DNA of 64,000 bases from assembly GCA_947561715.1 (NCBI GenBank), contig OX387203.1, positions 8,060,001 through 8,124,000 on the forward strand, read 5' to 3'. Positions 46,016 to 59,961 of this stretch are shown piece after piece. The stretch's first letter is position 1. Each line of letters starts with the position of its first letter. This stretch comes from Ascidia mentula (taxonomy: Eukaryota > Chordata > Ascidiacea > Phlebobranchia > Ascidiidae). The notes under the pieces are model-generated. The model worked only from the letters and a program-made list of their open reading frames with translations. It had not been told where the DNA came from and did not search any database. A program made the translations under genes and the position numbers.

Positions 46016-48789
46016 TTACTTCAGCTTGGCAACCAACTCAGCAATGCCTTTAAAATATCCATGGGCCGGCGTTTTGGAATCAGAATTTCCAGCTTCCTCT
46101 GATGCGGCAGCACGGGATTTTATATGTTGAGGAAGGAGCAGTTTTACCCAAATGATCAGTTTTAATTCCTCTGGAAATAAGGAATACGCCCAGGACTGAA
46201 GCTGGTGTATCCAATGACCGCTTGTCGATCTTTCGTGTCCTAACTGTTTGAGGCAAGCTTTGGCAAAGCGTTCAGACTCAACCACCTATGTAACAAAAAT
46301 ACATTTCAAGTTTGTTGAAGTGTGAAAAGTGTTTCAGGGTGACATGATGCATTTCTTTCTTGTTTGGCCGATACAACGAAAAAAACTTTATATGTATTGT
46401 CGTTTCTAGCATTTTTAAATAGGAGACATGCTTCTACCATGAAAATAAACGAAATATTTGTGTTAAATTGTTTCTTTTTCTTTTTTTTATCTTGCATTTT
46501 AACTATCGTTTCAATGCCCGACGATAGCAGAAGCATCACAATATTTGAAACTATATATCCAAATACTAAAAGAAAACATGTTTATTTCCAGTGTTTAACC
46601 AATGTAAGAATGGTTCTCACAAAAACACTTTCAGGTTCCGTATCAGCTGCAGATCTTTTCTTTACCCCAAGTGGTTGAACTGACATGATGTCAATCTTGC
46701 TTTCATACTCAACCGAAGCAGCAACTGGAAATTATGTGACATGCAAAATAAAAGATAAAACAGTTGGATACAACAGTGGGACGATAAACCCCCGTATAAT
46801 GCGTTACAACACTGACAGAAACGCAGTATAGCAAACTAAAGTTTTAAACATTGGATTTTCATTCATAATTAGCGTGCTTTATCTGGCGTGTGCATGGCTA
46901 TCTACGTATCTCGTGCGTTGCAATGAATTTGGGATAGTAACCTCCCCCTTACAGAAAATTCATTGACCCGCTCCTGCTGTGGGTAAGTAGGTCAAATTTA
47001 AATTTAAAGATTTAGATTGATAATTTAAACACAACATAACACTTTTGCCTAATATGATCAGACCTGTAGAGTTTTTGTAGCACTAAAATATAAAATTTCC
47101 AGCCTTTAAAAACGCCCTGTTACATTTCACGTTCATGCTGAAGCAGAACATTAGTTCTTTCGCAATTCTAAGTTCGGATGAAATCCTTAATCATCATGAA
47201 CACGTGTATTTGTTTGCTGAACTTTCGTATGGGTCCATGGTCCATGGTCCAAGTCTATGTTTACCGGCGAACTGACGTAGAAATGCTTTGGCACCCGATG
47301 CAACCGCCATGCCTGGTATTGGTTGGTAAGCGTTTTCCCCACTGAGAATGATGATTGCGCTTTTGTGATAGCGATGCTGCAGTCGAGGAATCAAATATTG
47401 GCTCAACAGCACTGGAGCGAACATATTGGCCACCAAACACCTGTAAACACAGACCTTAGTTTTATGTATAGTTGACTGAGGTACAGTAAACAGCATGGCC
47501 GCACGGACAATAGCTATAGGAGGTATCACGCGAGATATGCTCTCTTTATTCGATTATATGTCACGTAAACGCGATAAACATGATTGCTTGCGGGAAAAAC
47601 ATGTAAATTAGGAGTCTAAAGCGTGTGGAACGTATCTTTACCATATAACGGTATAGAACATTTCGTTTTTTTTTTGTTATAATGATTAGGAATTAAGCAA
47701 CAACCGATTTTTTATCGACTAGGAATGTTTCCATACTTGAATACACACGAAAAGTTATTCGAATTATAGTTATTTTAAAAAATGACAGATTATACCCGAC
47801 AGAATTGGAGATTTTTTATTTAGTCTAATAATATTTTCTTCAGGAATATAAAAGCAGTGAAACCAGGAAAACCATATGTGTAAACACTCACTGTTTGTTT
47901 AGTTCGGCGTGTTGTTTATGGAATTTTTTCGACAGAGCCGCCATACCCGCAGCGTGAACGACAATGGAAATGTCGAGGTCCTCGACCTGTGCCAGAATAT
48001 CTGTGTAGAAGCTGAGGTCGATGGCAGTGCGGAAATCGGCGACCACAGTCCGTATCTAACCACAAATTTGATCAAATCGAAATGAGACAATGAGGTTAAT
48101 AACAATGGAAAAGAACGCTGCTTCGTCAGCTGAAATTGCTACACAGACCCTTTCACTCCTTTTTTTAGCTTTATCCAAAGGGTTGGTTGTATTATTGTAC
48201 ATAGGGTTCTTTCCATATTTTTACCTAGCAACGGTAAACCACGGCATTACAAGGTTTCACTCGTCACAACTTATTAGATGTTATTAGATGATATTTGTTA
48301 GGTTTCCAGCCCTGCACATTTCAGACATATTTGTTTACTGACGCTACCAGTCGTAATTTTCAGTCAATTAAAAATCTTTTCTTCTGGAAACAAACTATTT
48401 ATCAGAACGTCGTTTTGGACGTTAATTACTATCGACCTTCATTCAATCGACTTTAAATTAACTAAATGCAGTCATACCTTAATTCCATGACGTAATATAA
48501 GAAGATCTCTAATCTTGTGCAATCTCTCAATGTCCTTTCCGACCAACACAAGGTTGAAGCCCAGTCTAGCGAGTTGGACGGCAAAGCCGTGACCCGTGGC
48601 CGTAGTCGGGGCCGTTATCAGCGCCCACGTGCACTTTCCGTAACGTTCTGCCAAGTCGTGACCTTCCCGGAGAAAGAATTTACGCAAGGCAGTGAGGAAT
48701 TTCAACAAGGCAATGAAAAGGGTGATGCTGCCGACAAAGGCAAAGCTGGAGTAAAGATACGAATCGGACAGGCACCAGGCGTCCGACAT
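46016..48789 (-). CDS. HSDL1-like: HSDL1-like short-chain dehydrogenase, probably inactive
   Basis: Five coding exons on the minus strand: 48789-48478, 48055-47892, 47440-47265, 46724-46621 and 46285-46016, 341 residues (human HSDL1 has 330). N-terminal hydrophobic segment (YSSFAFVGSITLFIALLKF), then YGKCTWALIT and a Rossmann start. Similarity to HSDL1 continues through EYESKIDIMSVQPLG and the end STSGHWIHQLQSWAYSLFPE. Key SDR residues are missing: TGxxxGxG reads TAPTTATG, NNAG reads HAAG, and the YxxxK active site reads ASGAK, so Lys is kept but Tyr is Ala. Human HSDL1 also lacks the Tyr (Phe instead). A scaffold or regulatory role, as for a pseudoenzyme, is inferred. The donor of exon 4 is the least certain junction (GTGAGA chosen on phase; GTAAAG 60 bases earlier also keeps frame). 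Confidence 0.85.
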
Positions 48790-51700
48790 ATTGAAGATAC
48801 TCTGAAGCCTGAATAAATATATACGATTTATGGTTGCCGATTTTGGGCATAAGAATACCTTTTCTCAACAGTTGCACTTCACATACAATCGAACACTATG
48901 ATATTTACCCGAAGTAGGAAAGCCAAAGTTACATGTGGTGACAATATTTCTGAGGAACAGCACACTGGCCTGTACAATTAGATGACGTCGAAGCAAGTTT
49001 ACCACTTGTCCGTAAACCGTTTAATGCTAACTCAACTGTGATAAAGACAATATTGTAAACACTGACTTCGTGTACTAATTTAACTATGACTTGATTGCCA
49101 AAATAGCAGCAAGCCCTACTCAGGTCATTTGCCTGGCCCAGCGCAAATAAACCCACCCAGTTCTGCGACTTAACCTCAATGTGTAAGTTAATGATTACTG
49201 CTGTTGTGCTCCATTCGCCAACAAATTTAACAACATGTACCGTTCTACAGTGTTACAGTCAGGCCACTATTTCATTCAATTTGCAATTTAAAGATGAAAC
49301 TGTCTGTCTGAACCAATTTTTCAAAACTGCAAATATACTCGATTTGTATGAGTAAAAACCACTCAATATCTGCTAAATATTCGCCGCTGTTAACACTGTG
49401 TAGCCTAAGTGAGTACATATGTGGCAATATAGCTACACTGAATACACACACCCCTTTAGTGGTAACACACCATGAGTGGTTACTTTTAACACGTTTTAAC
49501 GCTTCACTGGAAGACAATGTATAGCTTTCCCACTTTTCAGATCAAACACAACACCGAGAAGGTGTTTGCGTAATATGGGCGTATAACAGACCTGTCAGGC
49601 GCCAATGTCTTTTCGCTCAGTCAAAACGTGGTTTTCAAAACCAGCGCGAAGGCTTGGAGAGAAAGTGAAATTTTATTTAGTGACATCTGAAATACAAATA
49701 GCGGGGGCCGATTTGAGGCAAGTAAATCTACGTTTCTAGAAAAAATAGCACGACCTTCAATTTTTTGGTGGGAGTTTAATCTCGGCCTGAAATGACTTCG
49801 TAAATTTAGGCTTCCCTGGACAGGTGCAAAAAACAACAAAATAATTAGGTATTTTAACTTACTACAACACAGCTTTTGCCCTGAAAATTTCGAAATATGC
49901 GAAGTGCCATTTTTGTACAAAACAGCTGTCAATTTCAATAAGACCTACAACAAGTTTAATCGTCAACACAGCCAAAAACTGTCGATCACTCATTAGTTAT
50001 ATTAACTGGATCACTAAAATCGCTGCAACGAATCAATTTTACAATCTGAAGGCTTGTTGTATTCATTTCAATGCTTCCGTGTCCTTATCGCACCTCAAAC
50101 AACTCATCACCAAGCTAACGGATCCGGAAGAAGCATAAAAACAAAAAAGAGTCACTAAAATGCGAGGGGCAATCACAGGAATTAAATTTAAGAACCATTA
50201 CCTAAGAAAGCGCAATTACAACGCTAATAAATAGTTGTGGTGGCGTGCTGTACTGATTTGGATGAAAAATAACTAAAATATGCGAGGGTATATTAAGAGC
50301 ACACGTTTACCAACTAAACATACAAGCTGTACATACGTATAGAGTAAGGCGACTCACACGCACACACATACACCAAAACCCCATACATTAACTATATACA
50401 CCAAGCGTTGTGAGAATGAACCGGGGTGGTTGCTGTGAAACGGATATAAATAAGAGGCTAAGAAGTAAAGGTGTTTAAAACTTGTACTTGAAAAGGTGCG
50501 GTTGTTTCTAGGGAAGAGTATAGAAAAGAAACGTAACACTTTTTACTGCGCAAGATGCGGAACGGTTGACAGTTGGTCAATTGGCAAAAACAGGCACTAT
50601 GATCAGAATTTTGGGAAAACTACTTGGCAGTGCGCGCCGGAGCAAAGTGACGTAATATGAGCTGGTTGGTTTCACGCAAGGTCAATAAAAGGGTCTACAT
50701 ATAATAAAACATTGTTTAAACCACGAATTGTTTTGGAGAAAACGCAAAGGTTGCAAATGTCATTATGACGTCACAGTGAGTTTCGAGTCGTCTCCCGAGA
50801 CCTGGCTTTAATGATTTAAAAAATAACATTCGAAAAGTCATCGAGTTTGGATGAGAGGTTGGGAGTCACAGTGTTTTGTTTTTAGACGCAAGAAATTTAA
50901 AAACTTTAGCTCCAAGAGCTTTTAGGATGTGGAGTATTATAGAACACTTCGCAACAGTACAATTCCAACCAGAAAGAGGAGCCTTTTGTTCTTCGTGAGG
51001 GTTGTGCGTTTTATATGAAAGACCAAGGTGTGGAAAAATGCACTGAATAAAAACTGGAAATTTCCTAAAGGCGGCAAAGTAAGGTCAGTATGCAACGGAA
51101 AAATGATAAAACTATGCGAGAAAAGGTGGAATCCGCGCGCGCACTGCTCCAAGCATGTGAGATTTAAATAAAGGCTTAGAAATAAACGCTGGGTCACTAA
51201 CGGAAAACCGTAAGTTAAGTTCCACTGCAGGAAATGGAGAATTGCAACTAGAAGTGGGCCACGCATGGTTGTGAAAAAAAAATTGTGACTTGAAGAATTT
51301 TAGGGCCACTAGGGGTGCTTTACAGTATAACACGCTCGAAATATTTGGCTGGCTTGGTCACATGGTCAGTCATTGTCAAAATAGGCGATCAGATAGGTTG
51401 TTAGTTCATATGTTCAAGCACAACCGAATATTTCCAAAGGAATTTGCGAAAAATTAAAAGAGGCGTTACCAGTACTTGCATATGATTTTGGGTAGGCGAG
51501 GATATAATCAAGTACTTGCATCTACAATTTGATAAAAACAGCCTGATGGCATTACGCAAAAGCAAACAGAAAAACGGGGCCTTGAAGCGCTGTAATAAAT
51601 ACTGGACTTTTATGTTCGTAAGTTGATCACGTTGCTTGTGACAAAAAAACACACAAGCCACCCGGATTGTAACGTATGTGGGTTGGTCAAAAAAGAAATA

Positions 51701-53009
51701 CAGAAATACAATGTAGGCTTAATTGGAACCGTCTGTTGCAAGGTTTAGGCCGTGCATATGATTAAAATTGCACCCGAAAATTAAAACGTTTCATAACGGC
51801 GTGTAATGAATGGAAAACAAGGCACTACAACATTGGGTTACTGGTGTCTGGGTTTCATGGCCACAGTGCCATTGTGGGTGGGGTATCTGGTTGAACCCAA
51901 CGGTCGATCGAATTATCTATTTTTGTGCATAGAAAGATAGTGGTAGAGATCTGTAGTTGATACAGGGCTAAAACAAAGTGTCTAACACCAGGTTTACGCG
52001 AAACAGTTTGATTTTTCCTACAAAAAAATAAAACAACGTGTATGCTTTTGAAAAGGATTTGTTGCTACTTTGTTCAAAAATAGAGTGCAGTCATTTTTCT
52101 GGCGTATTCGAGGTAGGATAAAGAAGGGTATTTAAAATGTAGCTTTGTAACCAGTTTCTTTTTGTAAAAGATTTGCCTTTGTGCAGGAAGGCACAATTAA
52201 ACACTTACGCACAAGACAGACTGTGGCATATTTGGGTTTAAGCAACAGTTAAGGTCCCAATTAAACTAGAATCGTGGAAAAATAAATTAAAGACCAATTG
52301 CAGTTGTGTGTGCAAACGATTGTGGGAATGCAAAGGTAAAAATGTACTGAAATGTTGAACCAATAATTCGAATATCATCATGTCGATGCTAAAAGTGGTT
52401 GGTTGAGCAAAGAGAAATCGGGGTCACCAGTAAGGACCCAAGTCCTTTTATATATACAAGGAATTTTTGTATGTACACATTACTGAAGCAGTGTTGAATT
52501 GAATTCTTGCTTTAAGTGTTTCAGGGCGGTTCTTTTAGCTCACGCTAATCAGTTCCAATCCAACGTTTGCTTGTGACTGTCTAAAAAAAACATCCTTTCG
52601 GCAGCTTCGAGCCGATGAAACGGCTAACGAAGCTTGACTTTCGATTTAGTGGGTTGTCAGCAGGTGTGGGTGGTTTCCCGCGTCACTGCGGGGATTGCAC
52701 GGAACGCGTCAATAATGGGGTATTGATGTCACACAGGCACACAACAGGACTATGAAAGCGAGACAACTTTATGTACAAGGACGAGTTTCTGAAAAAAATA
52801 ATAAAACGGATTTTACTGTTGATAATTTTTTTGTGGAAAGCGTCTAAAGCACAAAGCCAGTTTTCAATTATCAACATGAACACTTTAATCAAATTTAGTG
52901 AATTTTGGATCAATCGGTATACATTATCCATAGCTATTGCAAAGATAAATGCTGCATTTTTTGTGTTGACCTGCACAGGCAAGTAACCTTTCAAACAGTA
53001 CCAACCTCC
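48790..53009. other. 4.2-kb region with no recognised gene
   Basis: Upstream of the HSDL1-like start and downstream of the makorin stop (both on the minus strand). Minus-strand frames near 50937-51333 overlap each other, lack known motifs and look accidental. A CA-rich stretch lies near 50355-50372, and a CRE-like TGACGTCA at 50766-50773. Part may be the makorin 3' UTR and part the HSDL1-like promoter. I see no RNA gene or transposon with defined ends. Confidence 0.5.
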
Positions 53010-56000
53010 TTAATCATCAGAATCGTCCCACACTGTAGGGTCAAAAAAACCTATTGAATCAACCGAGAAATTGTCTTCATCACTGGATGTATAGGAATCG
53101 TCGCCCAACAGATATATGAGATCAAACAAATCCATGTCATCCTGTAGAAGGGAAAGCAATGCTTCCTGGTCGGCAGGATGGCCGTCTCTCTCTTCCAGGA
53201 AGTCCCATAACGTGCTTGGATCAATTGACTGCAATGCACAAGGTTATGGGTTAATATTTGATTTATCTAACCCAGTGATTCCCAACCTTTTTGTGGTTGC
53301 GTACCACTTGGGAAGTAAAACAATTTCGATGCGTACCACCTAGTTGAGTGTTACAAAGTAACCTAAGGGATGAAGTAACGAACATGGGATCACAGTTTTC
53401 GGTTTTCTCAATTCGAACTATATCTGCAAATTAAGGAAAAGTGCTCGCGTACCACCTAGAATACCGTCGCGTACCACTGCGCACCACCGTTTGGGAAACA
53501 CTGATCTAACCGTTGTTTTTTTTGAAAAAAATCGAGTTTTGAGAATTTATTATGCCTTGTTTATAATCTAGCAGTCAGTGTAACATTTGTTATTGAGCTT
53601 GATAGGACTTAGACACAGTTGAATAAAATTGCATTTGCCTAGTTAACAACAGAAACCAACGTATATATAACTCTAGTCAACCGTTATAGTCTACAAGTAT
53701 ATCGGTAAACACGTCACTAGTTTTAACTGGTCATTCTAGGTCGTTTACCGCAATCGTAAAACTCTTGAACCCGGTGCATAGAGAGTCGTTAGAACAGTAT
53801 TTCAAAGTGGGCCATTGTGGCTAGTTATATGGTACTGTGTAAATCTACTGTGTGACGTGGCTACGCAGTATGGAGTTTGTGAAAGGTTCTGCCCAAAAAT
53901 AAATGCTTTCTGACCACGACTGGTGCATTTACACAAGTCCTAAGGATGCAAAGGTATTCATACTGTTTTTCAACTACTTTTCAATACCACTGTATATTTG
54001 TCGAACGGAAAGGAAGACATTGCTTAATCACAGCACACAGAGCTTACATTGTGGTTAAACCTTAATTTGTTTTATAATAAGTATGACTAATGCATCGCAC
54101 AGAATAGCCAGCCTCTTTGCAATGAAACCACCAATCAAGATATAACAGCGTCGCTAACGCTACACAAGACCGGTAAAAGACCAAAGTATGTTTGATACAA
54201 GAACAATGCGATCTAATTTTGTACTATGAAAGGGCTTTTTGCTCCATAGGATCTCTGTACAAGTATAATATTTAACAAAGAAATGCCTTCCAATGCATTC
54301 GTATGGATATCAATGGGAAAATCAGGTTTAAAAAGCAACCGAAAGTACCTTTAGTTCACAACAATAACAGTCAACCGGTTAAAGCTTTTCAGCAGGTTTC
54401 CGTCTTATGCAAATAGAGCGCGGCTGCAGGGTAGATTAGGTTTGAGCAACTCACCCTAGAACGGCCTTCGCCATCCACAATATTGCGTGTCTTAATCTTG
54501 CTCCGGTCCTGCTTACTTCCGTCTGGGTAGGCGTGAAGGTAAAAGCAGTTGGCTCCGAATGGACACTTTCCTTTGCCCTTGTTGAAGTATTTGCATGCTT
54601 TGACACTGCAAAAAATATGTACAAAGCCTTTACAAGACGCTGCGGTACGTTCAAAGTGTTCTACAGAGGTTCTATATTGACGTCTTGTGACTAAGCCCAG
54701 CCAACGCAAAGCCTCGAGCCGGATGTGACGAAACAGGTTTGTATTGCGCGACCTGAAATGCAAGACTATTGTGCGCAGTGTATTTATGAACACACTTTAT
54801 CGTATATGTAAACAACAGCATCTGAAAAAAACACGCCCACACAGTAGCTAATGTTTACCTGCTAACCTTAATCACCTCTATGTAACATTGTCATGTAAAC
54901 TAACCCCATTATACTGCATGAAATTGATTTGAAGGTGACTTTTTGTTGGAAATTACCTTAGGTGATCTTTGTATCCTTGAATCAGCTTCTGTTTCTCTTC
55001 CTGGTCTTCGATCCATGTTTCACTTGGGGTTACAAACGACGAAGAAACTCGACATTGAGGACATGCTCTGATACAATAAACAAAAATGCTTGATGTAGAT
55101 ACACACAAATTAGTAAATGCAAACTGGTTAGAAAGTATTTCTTGTTTCAGGCAATAAAATCAACCATTTGAAATAGCTGCGACAGCAAACTGGTTTTGAA
55201 AGAATCCAAGCAACTGTACAATACATTTTGTTTCGTCAAATAACTTTCCACACAAAGTGTCTCTGTATAATACATGCCAAATAACTAGCTTAAAGTAATT
55301 TCATATTGCATCAGATTATAAGTCTGGTATTTCGAGCTCAGATCAGCTGATCATTGTGACGTTGTCAATTATTTACCCTGACTTACTTTACGACAGTGTT
55401 GTTGAATGCTTTTGCACTGCGCCATTTACGAATACAGTCCAAGCAGAAAGTATGGTTGCAATTTTCCAAAATGCCAAACTTTCGATCTTTCTTTTGAATC
55501 TTTTCCCAAACCTACAATAAACATTGTCTTTTTAGTATACAAATAGAACACGTAAATCACATACATCGACCAAAAACTACATGCAAACAACCAATTCTGT
55601 CCACAAGTAGGCGAAATATATAACTATGAACCGAATCTTTTACCCAAGCCTTTGTTGGCCATAAAGCTAACAGAAGAGTTCATTAAAGTAAACTTTCATT
55701 AAACACCCCATGAACTCACACAGAAGGCTTAAACACAAGAAGGAAGGCAGCCTTACCACTTCCATACAAATTCCGCAAGCTAGCTCACTACTTTTTGCAA
55801 TTTTAAAAGATTCCTTCATGTCCTCTTCATGGTACTGAAAGCATTCCTAAACATAACAAATTAATGTTATCATACCTATTAACTTTCGAAAACCATTACA
55901 ATGAATCATTCTTATACGGGTATATCAATTAACAAAGTGAATTTTGGTTTCAGTGGATAAAGATAGTTATAAAAACATATTACATCAGATAATGTTAAGT

Positions 56001-57247
56001 CCACAAACCTCTTTATGCTTTTCTTGTTCCTTAACATCAGTAGGGTGCAGTATGTACAGACCGCACATATCGCACAACGATCCATGAATGAATGCACAAC
56101 TTTCACCATTGCTGTAAAACAACACAAAGGATTTGTTATCAGTAAATTTCGATCAAGAGTCTGAAATTAATTAATTTAGGACTGTTACCTGCAGTCCCCA
56201 TTTAAAGCGAATGGACAAATTTCGTCAACTTTGCTGGTAAGCGTTGGTCTTTCCCCATCATCATTAATTCCAGCTTTAACTGCTGAACTGTAAGAACCAA
56301 CATCTGAAAAAAACAACGCTTGTGTTCATTTTCATCAAAAAAATAACTGAATTTTTTTCATTTTGCATTGCCCATTATTATACATATTTTGCGTTCAAAC
56401 TGTCTTTTCCAGTGGAAAGAAATCTTCCAAAACACTGATGATGAAGACAGTAGTGTTTAAAAAGTATTTTCTCTTTGTACCTCTTGGTGAATATTCCTTT
56501 CCTGGAACGAACTCAACAGCATTGGCCCAATCTGCATCTAATGACTTGGTTTCCAACGTTGCTGGCCTTAAAAGTAACAGAATTGGGGAATGTCTACAGT
56601 AACATTGCAACAATGTTTTTTATACCTAGAAACTGAAACAATCTCTTCTTCTGTCACTTTGTTGGGCTTGTCTAGCTTGATGTGGTCATATCTAGAAAAC
56701 AAAATTATCAAAATAAGCATCTGCATTGATTAATCACATAGGAACACTATTCACGGATCAACTAAATGTTTTATAATTTCATATTTCTGAGAACAAAAAA
56801 GCTAGCCCATACTGCAGAAAACAAATATATAAATAAAACATGTCTATGTTTTATGCAATATGGGCAGCCTTTTTGTTCTCAGAATATAAAATCATATTAT
56901 GTTCAGTTTGCCATATGTTCACCAATTATTTGTTTAGATATTACTTCATTGCCTGAAATAATGCATGTATTAACCTGCATTTATCTCCATACACACAGTT
57001 TCCACTCTGATAATATCTGCAAACCATGTCTTGTGGGTCTTTGCGATCATGTGAGTATTTACAGCTGGGTCCAAATTTACAAATTCCATGAAGGTAGTAC
57101 CTGCAATATGTGTGATAAGTTATTTGTTCAATTCACAGTTTATAATATCAATATATAGTGTTTGGGAATTTAAAACTGTTAGCCAAAGCACACATACCGG
57201 CATAATATTTTCTTTGACCATGGTTCACTTGCTTGCTGTGTAGCCAT
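53010..57247 (-). CDS. MKRN1/2-like: Makorin RING finger E3 ubiquitin ligase
   Basis: Eleven coding exons on the minus strand: 57247-57198, 57100-56975, 56691-56626, 56566-56481, 56303-56189, 56111-56009, 55846-55757, 55511-55387, 55067-54957, 54605-54455, 53228-53010; 413 residues. Domain order matches makorin: two N-terminal C3H fingers ([38 protein letters not shown]), a third ([19 protein letters not shown]), the makorin Cys-His block ([13 protein letters not shown]), a C3HC4 RING (CGICMEV ... [13 protein letters not shown] ... CPQC), a fourth C3H ([21 protein letters not shown]) and an acidic tail beginning [10 protein letters not shown]. Makorins ubiquitinate substrates and bind RNA through the C3H fingers. 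The last intron carries a hAT MITE. Upstream of the ATG there is no further coding exon. Confidence 0.96.
53273..53503 (+). mobile_element. Non-autonomous hAT element (MITE) in the makorin last intron
   Basis: 231 bases beginning CAGTGATTCCCAACC and ending GTTTGGGAAACACTG, inverted ends typical of hAT. The 8-base target duplication is perfect, ATCTAACC at 53265-53272 and 53504-53511, suggesting fairly recent insertion. Inside, the word GCGTACCAC recurs. No coding capacity. Confidence 0.92.
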
Positions 57248-58207
57248 TACCGCAGCCTCCTTACACTGCTGGATTTGACTGGCAAAGAAGGACACAAAAG
57301 CTGGCGTTGCCAATACGCACTCCAAACGTTTGCAAACTTGCGCAACAGATGGCAATATCTTGTGTTGACAACGGTATTCACGAAACAACGTCGAACGACA
57401 CTAGCGTTGGCACTATTCATACAACTTAGTTTAGTTAATTTCAGTAATTCATCAACGACGCAACACAAACACAACGAACAAAACTGAAAATAAAATCAGC
57501 TGACACGCTTTAATGAATGACTACAGCAACCTTTGTTGCGTCATAGTTAAAAAACAGCACCGGTCATGCTTGACTGACTTTAAGTCAAAACTATTTTCGC
57601 GATAATTGCTGCGTGCATATATCCTCTTATGAACGACCTTACAAGTTTTCAGCTATATGTTAATTACGAAACCATTTGGTCTTGAACAAAGTCACGATTA
57701 CTGTGATAAACCAGCGACTTCTCTTTCAAGTTGACATGGCGAATGGTTTTGTCTGTCGCTTGTTTAAACTTATCGCAACTTTTTTTGTTCGTTTTGCAAT
57801 GGCACCCTGAAGTGCTAATCCCGCTGACAGCAGACGAATTTTCGTACATCAAATATTCCCACCCTAGTCTCGTAGCTGGCGAGATGATACATTTGCTGGA
57901 TTTCTTCAAATGGAACAGATTAAACTAAATTTGATGCTTATACTCTAACTCTTCGTCGCAATGGAATTTATAGTCAACAGTCATTCTTAATTTGCGACAA
58001 ATATGATTTATTCTGAAAAAAATATACAACAACAAAAACACAATGGAATCAAGGTACAGATATGTCTTTGTTTTTCAATACCATCAAAGATTGCTTCAAA
58101 GTCGTTTGCTCATTCTCGTCCAAACCTGAGAATGGGAAATGTTCTATTTAACATTTACATATGTCACTTGTTTAAAGGTTCTTGCATTTATTGTGAAAGT
58201 GTAAGCT
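57248..58207. other. Spacer between makorin start and HAUS7 stop
   Basis: Holds the makorin promoter side and the HAUS7 3' UTR (AATAAA on the minus strand at 58012-58007). An 81-codon minus frame at 57664-57909 lacks an early ATG and resembles nothing known. Confidence 0.5.
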
Positions 58208-59961
58208 TTAATCAAATTTACCTTGAGATTGTGCTTGGCAAGATGAAGATACAATTTCTTGAAGTTTTTTGATATCTTTTAAATCTTCTATTATCTGCTC
58301 CAAATATTTATGATAAAAGTACAAACATAAATTATCTAAACCATAACACACTGTTTGAAAACTGAATTTAAATTCTGCATCAATCAACATAAATCAGATT
58401 ATTTAATAAACCATTTCTAAAAGGCATGACACATCAAAATTAAAAATGTTAAATATACAAAAAAAAATTACCAAAGTTAAAGACTTGGATTGTGAATATA
58501 GGCAAATATCTATTCCCACATTATAAAGATTCAAGTCAATGTGTGTGTGTGTGCGTGTGTAATTGTCATGTGACAGCATACAACTCGAATTTTGTACAGT
58601 TAAAAATTGATCATTTCAAAAAGGTTTTGTTTTCCAACCTGCAAGTAGGTGGACAGACGTCTGCCAACATTTTGAATGACTTTCCCCAGATTGCTAAATT
58701 CAGGTGCGCTTCTGTTGCAAAAGGCTTTCATGTTATTATCAAAAGTTTCATTGAAAGTAACTTCCAGTTGGTTCAAATCTCCAAGCATCAAGTTTGTGGA
58801 AAGTTTTAATTTTTCAACAAGTGACGGATCATCTGGCTTTTCAGTTAAATACTGGCACTACAAAATGTCATTTTTAAATGTAAGAAAAATAACAGTAAAA
58901 CAAAACCATACATTAACTTTTTCATCAGCAAGTAACTGTTCGAGCGAAGACAATTCCTGTTTTTGTTCTTCCAAGGTTGTAATTGTTTCTTGCGGTGAAA
59001 TTTTCAGTGCTCTGAAAAAAACACCACAAAAAGTATTGGAATGTTGTTGTTGATAATGCGATATAAACACTTACTTGGATTGTGGCAAAAGCTTTTGTAA
59101 CACTTGAAGTTCTTTTACAACAGAAGGTGGCAACAGCACACTGGTGTGAGATACAGCAGATGCAATATCACAGGTTTTTAGCAACTTCTCCATTGCTGAA
59201 TGTATTGCTGTTATTTTAGGAGTACAGGAATTCGCACATGTTTTGTCTGTAGATGTTGCTAACACAAGCAACCTTTCCCAAAAAGAGATCTGTTTTTGAG
59301 TAGGGGCTGTTCCCTGTGGGTTGAAAATAAATTGTTTTTTACTTTCCAATAAGTATGCACAACAATCATACATTCAAGAAAACACTAAAAAAGTTATGAC
59401 TAATAATTTATATTTATAATCAATTTTGAAGCAGCTTATACGTTTCAAAATCATTGTAATTTAAACTTTTTGAATGACAGGTTGTCAACAATTATATTAA
59501 AATACTTTGATCAGCTCGAAGTCATCTGAAGAACATAAAAATACGAGTGAAGCTAAAGATGTCAACAATGACACAATTCCTTCAACTTGCAAGTTGGCAA
59601 CATAATTTCCATGTTTTTGTGTGTAGGAATCTATTCTCCGTTCAAATTCGGGACTTAATCTAAGAAAATATTAGGCAATTTAACTCTCAGGATAAAATTT
59701 AATTGGTTAAAAATACACACCTTGAAATAACCCAAGTGAGTAACCTCATTCGATAAGGACTTGGTTGGAGCAGTAGTTCAGATAGATATGACGGGTCAAC
59801 ATCGCTTGTGTAGGGGCACCCAATCATCTATCAATCATAGATTAAGGTTTGAAATTTTAGGTTATAAAATCTCACAAACAGACCTCAAAAAAGTTCAAGA
59901 ATTCAACGGCAACAGAATGTGGTAACATTTCTTTTGGAAGTGTTGCGTTTTTATTATTCAT
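58208..59961 (-). CDS. HAUS7: HAUS augmin-like complex subunit 7
   Basis: Subunit of augmin, which recruits gamma-tubulin to existing spindle microtubules for branching nucleation. Seven exons on the minus strand: 59961-59884, 59827-59721, 59659-59506, 59313-59075, 59011-58912, 58857-58639, 58294-58208; 327 residues (human 368). Similarity to human HAUS7 is clear in VAVEFLNFFEMIGCPY, LLLQPSPYRMRLLTWV, SLVFLCSSDDFELIKGTAPT plus QKQISFWERLL, and at the end GKVIQNVGRRLSTYLQ. The second half is helical with coiled-coil spacing (TLEEQKQELSSLEQLLADEK). Starts head-to-head with CCDC103, 254 bases apart. The last exon could extend by another donor (CAAG-GTAAAT), but the stop nine bases later fits a terminal exon. 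Confidence 0.9.
58541..58560 (+). repeat. GT microsatellite
   Basis: Short GT run with one GC interruption, in a HAUS7 intron. Confidence 0.8.

Noticed and set aside
50937-51333. 109- and 73-codon minus frames in the 4.2-kb gap
   Set aside because: Overlapping frames with biased hydrophobic content, no motif, no splice support.
57664-57909. 81-codon minus-strand frame between makorin and HAUS7
   Set aside because: No ATG at its head, no good flanking splice sites, no recognisable similarity.
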